The notes below the pieces were generated by a model that saw only the letters and a program-made list of their open reading frames with translations, searched no databases and had not been told where the DNA came from. Positions 1-6,463 of a DNA stretch of 64,000 nt are shown piece after piece (within the stretch, counting starts at the first letter, position 1; each line of letters opens with the position of its first letter). The translations under genes and the position numbers were made by a program. Source of the DNA: Candidatus Methanoperedens nitratireducens (lineage in GTDB: Archaea; Halobacteriota; Methanosarcinia; Methanosarcinales; Methanoperedenaceae); contig DYGR01000008.1 of assembly GCA_020724545.1 (NCBI GenBank), positions 1 to 64,000 of the forward strand, in the 5' to 3' direction.

Positions 1-319
1 TTGAGATATGACCGGAATAGGGAGGCACTATGAGTATGTTGATACCATCTTCCCCTTTAGAAAAATCCCTCAATTTCAACGTGTTCAGATCTAATATTAC
101 TCTATTATCTGTAATCCATGATGGCCTCTCAATCTGTATTCTTTCAATTGTTTCTAAAAATTTAAGGTTATCACTGAAAGTTTTTCCGTTCTCTCTCATA
201 GTTCCTATAATTTTTTCCATATACTCCATATTAAATGCAGATAGCAAGAGAAATGGATTCCTGACCTCAGAAGATCTTAATAACTCCCTGACTTCCTTTC
301 TTTCGCTTGTATTGATCAT
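1..319 (-). CDS. alpha/beta-hydrolase-type protein, N-terminal part only (possible polyhydroxyalkanoate enzyme)
   Basis: The frame opens with ATG at 319, eleven bases after a purine-rich AGAGGGGG site, and runs off the left edge after 106 codons. The first 85 residues are polar and probably helical. They are followed by a hydrophobic strand ending in ILIVPPYSGH, which resembles the first beta strand and oxyanion loop of alpha/beta hydrolases; a PP.SGH motif there recalls proteins of the PHA synthase/depolymerase group. The nucleophile elbow and the rest of the fold lie outside the window, so the family is a guess. It follows the rubredoxin-like gene by 22 bases on the same strand and is probably cotranscribed with it. 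Confidence 0.5.
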   Translation of the reverse strand, partial: MINTSERKEVRELLRSSEVRNPFLLLSAFNMEYMEKIIGTMRENGKTFSDNLKFLETIERIQIERPSWITDNRVILDLNTLKLRDFSKGEDGINILIVPPYSGHIS

Positions 320-341
320 ACTGATACCCCCTCTATTATTC

Positions 342-485
342 TCACTCTATTTCTACAAATATGTCCCTTCCACAGATACCGCACGAAACACATACCCAGT
401 CCTCTGGTAGAGGTTTAATTTTTTTGGGTTTCACTTTTTCTGTGTCGTATACAAAATTACAGACCGTACATTGATATTTTGTCAT
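342..485 (-). CDS. 47-aa rubredoxin-like protein
   Basis: Reading from ATG at 485 gives 47 residues with two knuckles, CTVC near residue 6 and CVSC near residue 32, preceded by LPEDWVC as in rubredoxin (family usually about 53 aa). Rubredoxins bind one iron through four cysteines and carry single electrons in the cytoplasm. The segment between the knuckles is shortened and lacks the usual GI.PGT.F stretch, and an extra cysteine (C38) follows the second knuckle, so the metal site may differ from the classic form. A GGAG site lies just before the start. It lies between a flavin disulfide reductase gene upstream and the hydrolase-like gene downstream, all on one strand, so it could accept electrons from the reductase. 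Confidence 0.75.
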   Translation of the reverse strand: MTKYQCTVCNFVYDTEKVKPKKIKPLPEDWVCVSCGICGRDIFVEIE

Positions 486-508
486 CTCCTCACCTCGCGA
501 TTGTGCCT

Positions 509-1933
509 TTAAGGAAAGTATTCCTCCAGAACATGATGATAGTGGGCAGGCGGCATAAGTGCGCTGAATGCCCTCTGCACAACCTCGCTCAGGGCAGGGT
601 GGATGTGCATTCCCTCCCTGATTGGATTTGCGCTCTGCTGTGGAGTGTACATCAGGTTTACGATCTCCTGGATAAGGATTGAGGCATGGAGACCGATTAT
701 ATGCGCACCCAGAATCTTATTTGTGCCCTTTTCCACAATCACCTTTACAAAATCATCCTTCGCTTCCATTGACTGTCCCCTGGCGGTATCCTGGTACCTG
801 TAGAAGCCTATCAGTATATTATTTTCTCCATACTTTTCAATGGCCTCCTTCTCTCTCATTCCCACACCTGCTATCTCAGGATGCGAATAGACCGCATGCG
901 GGACTGCATGGTAATTAGCCTTGATCTTTTTATTCTGGAATGCATTATAATAAACAGTACGGGCCTCAAAGTTTGCCACATGCGTGAAAAGGTATTTTCC
1001 ATCCGCATCTCCAAAAGCCCAGACATTCGGCTGTGAAGTCTCAAAGTATTCATTTACAGCAATCCATCCTCTCCTGTCTGTTTCTATCCCGCCCCTCTCC
1101 GGGTGCAGTATATCGGTGTTTGGAGCCCTTCCTGTGGCAACAAGGATCTCATCTACAGTTATATCGGTCTTTTTACCGCTACTCCTGTCCTGTGCAATGA
1201 CTTTTTTCTTTCTATCACCAGAGTCCTGCACCTCAACAACCTCATGATTTGTGAGAATATCCATATGCCCGGACATCTCTCTTCTTGCCAGTTCCGAGAC
1301 CTCCGGTTCCTCATCAGGCAGGAACCTAGGATTTCGCCCGATTATGGTCACCTTTGAGCCCATGGCCGAGAAGAAATGCCCGTACTCTGCTGCAATGAAT
1401 CCGCCTCCCATAATGGCCATGCTCTCTGGAAGCTCGGTTATTCTCAATAGTGTATCGCTTGTTTGATAATCCACATCATCTAGCCCCTTTACAGGCGGTA
1501 TCATTGGCTTTGAACCTGATCCGAGGAATATCATTTTTGAGGTGATGGTCTCATTATCTACCTTCATCGTGTAGGGAGCAACAAACTCTGCAATATCCCG
1601 ATAATAATCTACGTTCGGATTGCTCTCCAGTCCCTTGCGTATCTTATCTATCTCTTCAGAGATTTTGCTCCTCATTCTTTCCATTATCCATTTGAAATCA
1701 ATACTCTTTAATTCCACATCAATGCCAAACTTCTCTACATTTTCTATTAACCTTACCAGGTCTGCAGGATAGATGAGCAGCTTAGAGGGTATGCATGCCC
1801 TTGTAAGGCATATACCTCCAGGCTCGTCTTTATCAATAACCGCGATCTTTACGTTTGGATTGCTTTGCAGTACCGGGCCAACAAAGTTCATTGCAGAGCC
1901 GGTCCCTATTATAATCATATCGTACTCTTTCAT
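509..1933 (-). CDS. dihydrolipoamide dehydrogenase-like FAD-dependent disulfide reductase
   Basis: A full-length (474 aa) class I pyridine nucleotide-disulfide oxidoreductase. The N-terminus has the FAD-binding GTGSA glycine motif, then a redox-active pair C42/C47 in GGICLTRACIPSKLL. A second glycine motif (MGGGFIAAEYG) binds NAD(P)H, ATGRAPNT and FGDADG are the family's FAD contacts, and HPALSE near the end supplies the catalytic His-Glu pair of the partner subunit. The pair is CLTRAC rather than the CVNVGC of true lipoamide dehydrogenases, and no pyruvate or glycine decarboxylase genes are nearby, so the disulfide substrate is unknown; a mycothione- or mercuric-reductase-like role is possible. 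A GGGGG ribosome site precedes the ATG. The rubredoxin-like gene follows 23 bases downstream. Confidence 0.88.
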   Translation of the reverse strand: MKEYDMIIIGTGSAMNFVGPVLQSNPNVKIAVIDKDEPGGICLTRACIPSKLLIYPADLVRLIENVEKFGIDVELKSIDFKWIMERMRSKISEEIDKIRKGLESNPNVDYYRDIAEFVAPYTMKVDNETITSKMIFLGSGSKPMIPPVKGLDDVDYQTSDTLLRITELPESMAIMGGGFIAAEYGHFFSAMGSKVTIIGRNPRFLPDEEPEVSELARREMSGHMDILTNHEVVEVQDSGDRKKKVIAQDRSSGKKTDITVDEILVATGRAPNTDILHPERGGIETDRRGWIAVNEYFETSQPNVWAFGDADGKYLFTHVANFEARTVYYNAFQNKKIKANYHAVPHAVYSHPEIAGVGMREKEAIEKYGENNILIGFYRYQDTARGQSMEAKDDFVKVIVEKGTNKILGAHIIGLHASILIQEIVNLMYTPQQSANPIREGMHIHPALSEVVQRAFSALMPPAHYHHVLEEYFP

Positions 1934-2027
1934 TATATAACCCCCGTTGAAAGATAGGTCTATTATTATGCAGATAGGACTTAAGCTTCACCCCACTGTT
2001 CCACTATAGTTCGGCTACATTTATGTA

Positions 2028-2129
2028 TTAAGATTTTTTTTTGTGCTCTTTCTCTGCATGTTCCTTTAACTCTGGTTCGGAGCCGAATGTAGCACCGCAC
2101 ATCTGACACTTGTATTGCTCAGGAGCCAT
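2028..2129 (-). CDS. 33-aa C2H2 zinc-finger miniprotein
   Basis: A strong GGAGGTGA site precedes an ATG at 2129 that opens 33 codons. The product is one zinc finger: CQMCGATF, then a helix LKEHAEKEH, giving C-x2-C-x12-H-x4-H, followed by a lysine tail. Single-finger proteins of this size are common in archaea and are mostly uncharacterised; DNA or protein binding is assumed from the fold. It stands alone, about 95 bases before the disulfide reductase gene on the same strand, and may be its cotranscribed partner. Confidence 0.72.
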   Translation of the reverse strand: MAPEQYKCQMCGATFGSEPELKEHAEKEHKKKS

Positions 2130-2176
2130 ATCCTCTGTCACCTCCTTTTAGTGGTAGTTGTTCTCTATCTTTATCC

Positions 2177-2605
2177 TTATCTTTGAGCTTTTGATTTTGA
2201 AAGCTCATCGAATAAGTTGTTCATACATACATTACATGACCTTGCATGATCAGCGATATCAGCAGCCGAAACTACTCCCATAAGCCTTTCGCCCTGCACA
2301 ACAGGAACCCTTCTAAATCTATTTTTCCCTATGATCCGTGCAGCATCCTCTACTGTCATATCGGGGCTGGCTGTAACAGGGTTCTTGGTCATGAATTCGC
2401 TCACCTTGATCCGGGCGGGGTCCTTCCCCTCAGCTACTACCTTTGTAGAAATCTGCCTGTCTGTCACTATACCTTCCAGATGTTCCTTTTCTGCAACAAG
2501 TACAGTTCCAAGATTCTCTTTTTTCATAATTTCAGCAGCATCCCTGGCAGTAGCTGATGGTCCTAACGTAACCGGGCTTTTTGTCATTATTTCACTAACT
2601 TTCAT
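2177..2605 (-). CDS. tandem CBS-domain protein
   Basis: A 142-aa protein made of two CBS repeats: MKVSEIMTKSPVTL at the start and VSEFMTKNPVTASPDMTV near residue 65. Each is followed by the typical GTVLV and RRVPVV strands. CBS pairs bind adenosyl nucleotides and act as cytosolic energy or ion sensors; stand-alone versions usually regulate an unidentified partner. An upstream in-frame start would add 22 residues, but the ATG at 2605 has a GGGGTGATGG site immediately before it and matches the usual start of the family. The C-terminus carries a C-x2-C pair (CNVCMNNLFDE) that could make it redox- or metal-sensitive. A TATA-like element lies about 40 bases upstream. Confidence 0.85.
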   Translation of the reverse strand: MKVSEIMTKSPVTLGPSATARDAAEIMKKENLGTVLVAEKEHLEGIVTDRQISTKVVAEGKDPARIKVSEFMTKNPVTASPDMTVEDAARIIGKNRFRRVPVVQGERLMGVVSAADIADHARSCNVCMNNLFDELSKSKAQR

Positions 2606-2639
2606 CCCATCACCCCTGATTAGAAAATTGGATTGATTC

Positions 2640-2663
2640 GAATAAATAGCTTTTGGTATATTC
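2640..2663 (-). promoter_or_regulatory. archaeal promoter (BRE/TATA-like) of the CBS gene
   Basis: On the minus strand this reads ACCAAAAGCTATTTATTC, an A-rich BRE followed by a TATA-like box about 40 bases before the ATG at 2605. That would put the transcript start about 15 bases before the start codon. The 20 bases at 2640-2659 recur exactly at 13149-13168, and a close variant is at 14077-14094. Confidence 0.5.
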
Positions 2664-2696
2664 GAACCCATCCACTAATTCCAACTTCTCAAATTA

Positions 2697-3284
2697 TTAG
2701 ATCAAAGTAAATCTAGCCAAACAATCACATTGACCATCATCTTCAATCCTCCTGGTCTCTATTTCAACTTTACATTCTATGCCTATCTGTTGAGCAATTC
2801 CTTCAAAGAAAGGTACCAGAACAGGCCAGGAAATATGTGACTCAATACCCAATTTCTTGGCAATCCGAAAATATCTGGATGCCCCAAGGATTCTCATTAC
2901 CGTCTCTTCTGGAGTGTACTTTTGGAATTCAAAATTATACTCCGGACTGGCGTTATATAACGCTGCAATAAATACTACAGCAAGTGCTCTGGTATCCCTC
3001 GGGATCTCTATGCCACTTTCATGCAACTCTTTTGTCTTTAATTGACCCAGCTCTCTGAAAACCGATTTTGAGATAGAATCCACCTTATCCCAGCCGCACT
3101 GCTGGCCTACATGTTTTAAAGCAAATCCATAGAATCCTGCTGTTACATTGGAGAGTCCCAGGGTTAACTCCAGAGCGGTCTTAGGAAAAATCTTGTTCAC
3201 CAAGTATTCTTCAAGTTCTTTATCGGGATACCTATCTTTTCCCCTGATGCCTCTTAATTCTTCATAAAGCTCTACACCTGTCAT
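2697..3284 (-). CDS. uncharacterised 195-aa cytoplasmic protein
   Basis: A soluble 195-aa protein with an AAGGAGG site eight bases before its ATG. It has no signal peptide or membrane segment. The N-terminal half is helical (ELTLGLSNVTAGFYGFALKHVG), and the C-terminal half ends with alternating strands (CKVEIETRRIEDDGQCDCLARFTLI). This layout resembles small archaeal ligand-binding proteins of the L-2-amino-thiazoline-carboxylate-hydrolase-like or V4R-like kind, but I do not recognise it with confidence. The CDC near the end could bind metal. It lies upstream of the CBS gene on the same strand but has a separate promoter region. Confidence 0.6.
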   Translation of the reverse strand: MTGVELYEELRGIRGKDRYPDKELEEYLVNKIFPKTALELTLGLSNVTAGFYGFALKHVGQQCGWDKVDSISKSVFRELGQLKTKELHESGIEIPRDTRALAVVFIAALYNASPEYNFEFQKYTPEETVMRILGASRYFRIAKKLGIESHISWPVLVPFFEGIAQQIGIECKVEIETRRIEDDGQCDCLARFTLI

Positions 3285-3461
3285 TATATATTGCCTCCTT
3301 AACCCTTAATTCCCTGGAGATTTGTTAGTATCCAGAGGATATATAATTTCCCCAGAGCTTTGCTGCTTACATTAGAAAAGATAATCGGTAGTGATATATT
3401 TGCTCACTACCCCGCTGGATTTTATTTGGAGTAACCTTAAGTATTGACTGAGGTGAAAATT

Positions 3462-3539
3462 ATGAATAATAAACAACGCGAGTTGAAAAGGTTAGCCAGA
3501 GAAAAAGATTTTATTAAAACAGGAGTGATCTTAGAATGA
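3462..3539 (+). CDS. 25-aa basic leader ORF, overlapping the next gene's start
   Basis: An ATG at 3462 with an AGGTG site six bases upstream opens 25 codons rich in Lys and Arg (MNNKQRELKRLAREKDF). Its TGA overlaps the ATG of the next gene as ATGA, which is typical of translational coupling. It could be a real microprotein or a leader that controls translation of the membrane protein. There is no homologue I recognise. Confidence 0.4.
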   Translation: MNNKQRELKRLAREKDFIKTGVILE

Positions 3540-4057
3540 CAGCATCAGGCAGGAGTATTACAGGTGGAATAATTGGAGGCATCATCGGTGCCACTATAAT
3601 GACGATTATTCTCATAGGCAGTAAGATGATGATGGGAATGCCGGCACTTGCGGATTTCGTTGTCATGGGCACCTTTGTCGGAGGTACAGAAAGCGCAGCT
3701 GTAAGTGCAGGATTTATAGCGCACTACCTTATGGGCATAATACTTGGCGCCGCCCTCGGAGCTATAGTAGCGTCATCCGAGAAGCTGCAACTTACAAGCT
3801 GGGGAAAGGCTGCTGGTATTGGGCTGCTCTACGGCGTTATCGTATGGCTGGTCGTCTTTATTCCCACAGTAATGTATGGATTCGCCCCAATAATGATGAA
3901 TATGATGGGTCAAGACGCTGCCGGTATGCTGCCAATGGTACTTGGCATAGCTTTCATCGAGCATCTGCTGTACGGTATAAGCGTGGGAGCTTTGATCTTC
4001 GTTGCAACAAGAACGGAGCACTCTTCACCTTCTGAATGCAGCGCATGTGCAACCTGA
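3536..4057 (+). CDS. four-helix membrane protein of unknown function (DUF6789-like)
   Basis: A 173-aa integral membrane protein with about four hydrophobic segments: residues 8-27 (GGIIGGIIGATIMTIILIG), about 60-80, 93-115 and 135-155. It is glycine-rich, with many methionines in loops and helices (KMMMGMP, MMNMMGQDAAGMLP), which may hint at copper handling in this metal-related neighbourhood. The tail SECSACAT carries two cysteines. The family resembles archaeal and bacterial DUF6789-type proteins of unknown role. Its start is coupled to the 25-aa leader and a strong terminator follows. Confidence 0.7.
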   Translation: MTASGRSITGGIIGGIIGATIMTIILIGSKMMMGMPALADFVVMGTFVGGTESAAVSAGFIAHYLMGIILGAALGAIVASSEKLQLTSWGKAAGIGLLYGVIVWLVVFIPTVMYGFAPIMMNMMGQDAAGMLPMVLGIAFIEHLLYGISVGALIFVATRTEHSSPSECSACAT

Positions 4058-4066
4058 AATCCAGAA

Positions 4067-4101
4067 TGCTGCCTGCTTTACAGGCAGCACCTGTTCTTTT
4101 T
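4067..4101 (+). terminator. hairpin terminator after the membrane protein gene
   Basis: TGCTGCCTG (4067-4075) pairs perfectly with CAGGCAGCA (4081-4089) across a five-base loop and is followed by a T-rich run (CTGTTCTTTTT). It lies ten bases past the upstream stop codon. Confidence 0.7.
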
Positions 4102-4111
4102 GGAGATATTC

Positions 4112-4555
4112 ATGTTAGATAATATAACCAGCGTTTTAAAAAACAGATCTTATCTTGCCTTGGCAGTGCTTTCTACTGCGGTCATGACTTATATTTATGC
4201 GGTATTCACCAATCTTACCATGGGTGTGGAGATAAGCCCTATCAATGGTTTTTTGACAATAATTATGGCAGTTCTTTCAGGAATTTATCTTACAATGTTC
4301 ATTTATACTCAGAGGGAAATGAAAACTAAAAACACTGGAAAAACTGGATTGGCAGGCATGTTCATAGGCTTTTTCACATCAGCATGTCCTGTATGTACGC
4401 CTCTTCTGGTATCACTGCTGGGAATATCCGCGCCGCTTGCATTTATTTTGAGCAGGAATCTGTTGCTGGAAATAGTCTCCATCATGCTGCTGTTGTTTGC
4501 CTTATATAAACTCTCAGACAGCATGTATAAATGCTCATTGCGGAGGTGTGAGTAA
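4112..4555 (+). CDS. multi-pass membrane protein with a conserved CPVC motif
   Basis: From ATG 4112, with GGAG six bases upstream, the protein is 147 aa with four predicted helices: about residues 13-33, 45-65, 80-105 and 108-130. A TTG four codons earlier is also in frame but is less likely. The third helix carries ACPVCTPLLVSLLG, a dicysteine in a membrane helix as in small thiol-disulfide or metal-handling membrane proteins. The thioredoxin-like gene downstream suggests the two form a membrane redox relay, although this is inference from position. Confidence 0.7.
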   Translation: MLDNITSVLKNRSYLALAVLSTAVMTYIYAVFTNLTMGVEISPINGFLTIIMAVLSGIYLTMFIYTQREMKTKNTGKTGLAGMFIGFFTSACPVCTPLLVSLLGISAPLAFILSRNLLLEIVSIMLLLFALYKLSDSMYKCSLRRCE

Positions 4556-4584
4556 ATCAGTCATAACCGAGTAACCCTTATATG

Positions 4585-4614
4585 AACTATTGAGAATCGT
4601 TATGATCAATAGTT
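4585..4614. promoter_or_regulatory. 9-bp perfect inverted repeat upstream of the thioredoxin gene
   Basis: AACTATTGA (4585-4593) and TCAATAGTT (4606-4614) form a perfect inverted repeat with a 12-base spacer. There is no T tract, so a protein-binding operator is more likely than a terminator. It ends 32 bases before the start codon of the next gene. Confidence 0.4.
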
Positions 4615-4645
4615 AAAATCAGGAGATTCAATCCAGGAGATGCAT

Positions 4646-5116
4646 ATGAGAACAAAAAAACTGATTTCGATCCTTGTGCTGGTATTGATCATAGCCTTTG
4701 CACACATTTCTTACAATATTTCTCTCACAAATTTTAAGCTCAGTGATGCAAATAACAGTTTCCTGGGCAATCTTACATGGTCGAGATCCCTTGATAATGG
4801 ACTGCAGGCTGCGCAGCAGGAAGATAAGCCTGTGATGGTATATTTCTGGGCAGTATGGTGCCAGTTCTGCAAGCAGTTCGAGTCAGAAACCCTGAACAAC
4901 CCTGAGGTAAACAGTATACTGAGAGAGGATTACATTCTCGTGGCTATGGATCTTGATGTTGACAGGGAAGTAGCGCGCAGGTATGGCGTGAGTTTTCCCC
5001 CTTACACGCTCTTTCTCGATGCAAGCGGTAACGTGCTTGAAAGAATTCCAGGAGCAGTGGATGCAGGCTATTTCCTGCCAAGGTTAATGAATGCAAGAGA
5101 TAAGATTAGTGGTTGA
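4646..5116 (+). CDS. membrane-anchored thioredoxin-fold protein
   Basis: A 156-aa protein with an N-terminal signal anchor (KKLISILVLVLIIAFAHIS) and a thioredoxin domain facing outward. The active site is WCQFC within YFWAVWCQFCKQFE, and the cis-proline loop is VSFPPYTLFLD. The domain resembles the DsbD C-terminal or thioredoxin_7 type, which passes electrons to extracytoplasmic proteins such as cytochromes or copper proteins. ATG 4646 is preferred over an ATG two codons earlier because CCAGGAG lies six bases before it. Its last 29 codons are duplicated at 5882-5969, see the fragment there. Confidence 0.85.
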   Translation: MRTKKLISILVLVLIIAFAHISYNISLTNFKLSDANNSFLGNLTWSRSLDNGLQAAQQEDKPVMVYFWAVWCQFCKQFESETLNNPEVNSILREDYILVAMDLDVDREVARRYGVSFPPYTLFLDASGNVLERIPGAVDAGYFLPRLMNARDKISG

Positions 5117-5161
5117 TAATTGCACAAGAAAATGTTTTGGTTTACCTGTGTTTTACCGCCT

Positions 5162-5671
5162 CTATTTAAGATCACTTGTATATATATAATCATTATCTTT
5201 TCTCAAGCCATGGCAGTCGATACAATCCGCCACCTTCCCCTCAGCGTCTATCTTGCCGTCGGGAGAATACTTTAACCAAAACCAGTCGTTGTGTTCAGGA
5301 TCAAAGTCTTTTACCTTGTACATAACAGTAACTGCCTCAAGCTCCATGTCAGGATTATAGTTTTCTTTTATTATTATACTTCCATCGGGCAAACTACCCA
5401 TCTTACCCTCTATCGCAGAAAAGGCGTTATCTGTCACATATGTCGTGAGAAAAACACCATGCGGTTCTGTTCCTGGATATAGCGCACTTTTGCCGGGCCA
5501 CATACTCCAGTTTTTATAGTCATTTTCTTCTGTTATGTAATTATATAGCGCTCTACCATCTGCTCCAGGTCTTTCTGCCCCAGGTTCCTCTGGCACGCTA
5601 ACACAACCCAAAAAAATTGACACGACGAATATTGCCAATATTGTGTATGCAATTTTTTTTATTTCCAGCAT
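5162..5671 (-). CDS. P460-like lipoprotein with one c-type haem motif
   Basis: A 169-aa lipoprotein: the signal sequence ends in the lipobox FLGC (C23), placing it outside the membrane. The body has the layout of the cytochrome P460 family (NYITEENDYKNWSMWPG near residue 45, an SIIIKENY strand, a KYSPDG turn). The C-terminus has CIDCH (C150, C153, H154), one covalent haem site. P460 proteins oxidise hydroxylamine or detoxify NO in nitrogen-cycling bacteria; in archaea the role is unknown. The usual cross-linking lysine cannot be identified by eye. A GGGAG site precedes the ATG. It lies opposite in strand to the thioredoxin gene and separates it from its duplicated tail. Confidence 0.8.
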   Translation of the reverse strand: MLEIKKIAYTILAIFVVSIFLGCVSVPEEPGAERPGADGRALYNYITEENDYKNWSMWPGKSALYPGTEPHGVFLTTYVTDNAFSAIEGKMGSLPDGSIIIKENYNPDMELEAVTVMYKVKDFDPEHNDWFWLKYSPDGKIDAEGKVADCIDCHGLRKDNDYIYTSDLK

Positions 5672-5715
5672 ATTTTCAACTCCCAGTTATTTATTTGTTT
5701 AAATGACATATATAA

Positions 5716-5815
5716 CTATCTATTTTGGATTATTAAATGACTTTCCATCCCCATATCCCTGTGACCTGCCACTTCGCACCACATCTTAAATATCCCTGAT
5801 TTACGAGACTGTAGC
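5716..5815 (-). pseudogene. C-terminal fragment of a cupredoxin
   Basis: The minus strand encodes, without a start codon, a tail ending at the TAG at 5716-5718: SGIFKMWCEVAGHRDMGM and eleven further residues. C-x4-H-x4-M at the end of a beta strand is the classic copper-binding loop of cupredoxins. The barrel that should precede it is missing; upstream the frame dissolves into unrelated sequence. An overlapping frame encodes a hydrophobic tail (YAFLSAMTVALIACLGFATVS) ending at TAA, possibly the end of another lost membrane protein. Confidence 0.55.
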
Positions 5816-5879
5816 AAAGCCTAAACAGGCAATCAGAGCAACAGTCATGGCGCTTAAGAATGCGTAATTTGGACTGCAC

Positions 5880-5990
5880 TTTTTTCTCGATGCAAGTGGT
5901 AACATGCTTGAAAGAATTCCAGGAGCAGTGGATGCAGGCTATTTCCTGCCAAGGTTAATGAATGCAAGAAATCAGGTCAAAAGTAAATAG
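5880..5990 (+). pseudogene. duplicated C-terminal tail of the thioredoxin-fold gene
   Basis: Bases 5882-5969 match 5011-5098 at about 85 of 88 positions. They keep the same reading frame (FLDASGNMLERIPGAVDAG and on to RLMNAR) before diverging to a different end and TAG at 5990. No CxxC domain or start codon precedes it, so this is a leftover of a tandem duplication or recombination. Confidence 0.75.
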
Positions 5991-6003
5991 CATTATCTGA
6001 GGC

Positions 6004-6375
6004 TTAGATTTTTGTCTCCCTATACATAATATCGCACGGTGTGTTTGTCCCTTCAGTGTTCTTTGAATAGACCCATTTCATCATGGGCACTATAGCTTCC
6101 TGCAGAGCTTTTCCATCTTTTGTCAGCGAGTATTCAACCCTGGGCGGTATTTCTGCATAAGCTTCTCTTTTAATCAGCCCTGCCTTTTCAAGCTCCTTCA
6201 ACCTGTCTGAAAGTACTTTGGAATTGATCTCTCCCAGCGTATCTCTTATCTCGCTGTACCTTATCGTATTGGAGTTGCCAATAGTGTTAATGATAAGCAA
6301 CGCCCATTTTTTGCTGATAATGTCCATAACTCCACCCAGAGGGCAGATACAATTACTTTCCTTTTGCAAAGTCAT
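6004..6375 (-). CDS. HxlR-family winged-helix regulator
   Basis: A 123-aa HxlR/MarR-like DNA-binding protein. It starts with NCICPLGGVMDIISKKWALLI, the family signature in which an N-terminal cysteine before a 'GKW'-like turn often senses redox or electrophiles. The recognition helix lies in INSKVLSDRLKELEKAGLI, followed by the wing PPRVEYSLTKDG. It is divergent from the P1B ATPase gene, with 82 bases between them. A direct repeat lies over the ATPase promoter, so it probably controls that pump in response to metal or thiol stress. The ligand is unknown. Confidence 0.88.
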   Translation of the reverse strand: MTLQKESNCICPLGGVMDIISKKWALLIINTIGNSNTIRYSEIRDTLGEINSKVLSDRLKELEKAGLIKREAYAEIPPRVEYSLTKDGKALQEAIVPMMKWVYSKNTEGTNTPCDIMYRETKI

Positions 6376-6415
6376 TTTCCTCTTTGAAAGCTGCTTATGT
6401 TCCTTATACCTGAGC

Positions 6416-6444
6416 CTATAAATACTTTAAGGTACTTACTTTAA
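6416..6444 (+). promoter_or_regulatory. TATA box and direct-repeat operator of the P1B ATPase gene
   Basis: CCTATAAAT (6416-6424) is a good archaeal TATA box. It overlaps the first of two TACTTTAA copies (6423-6430 and 6437-6444, one every 14 bases), with GGTACT between them. A regulator bound here would block the transcript start expected at about 6447. The nearest candidate is the divergent HxlR protein. Confidence 0.5.
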
Positions 6445-6463
6445 ATAACAAACTTAAGTGGCC

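Noticed and set aside
30-410. A 126-codon plus-strand frame at the window start
   Set aside because: It is antisense to the hydrolase-like fragment and the rubredoxin-like gene, both of which have motifs and ribosome sites.
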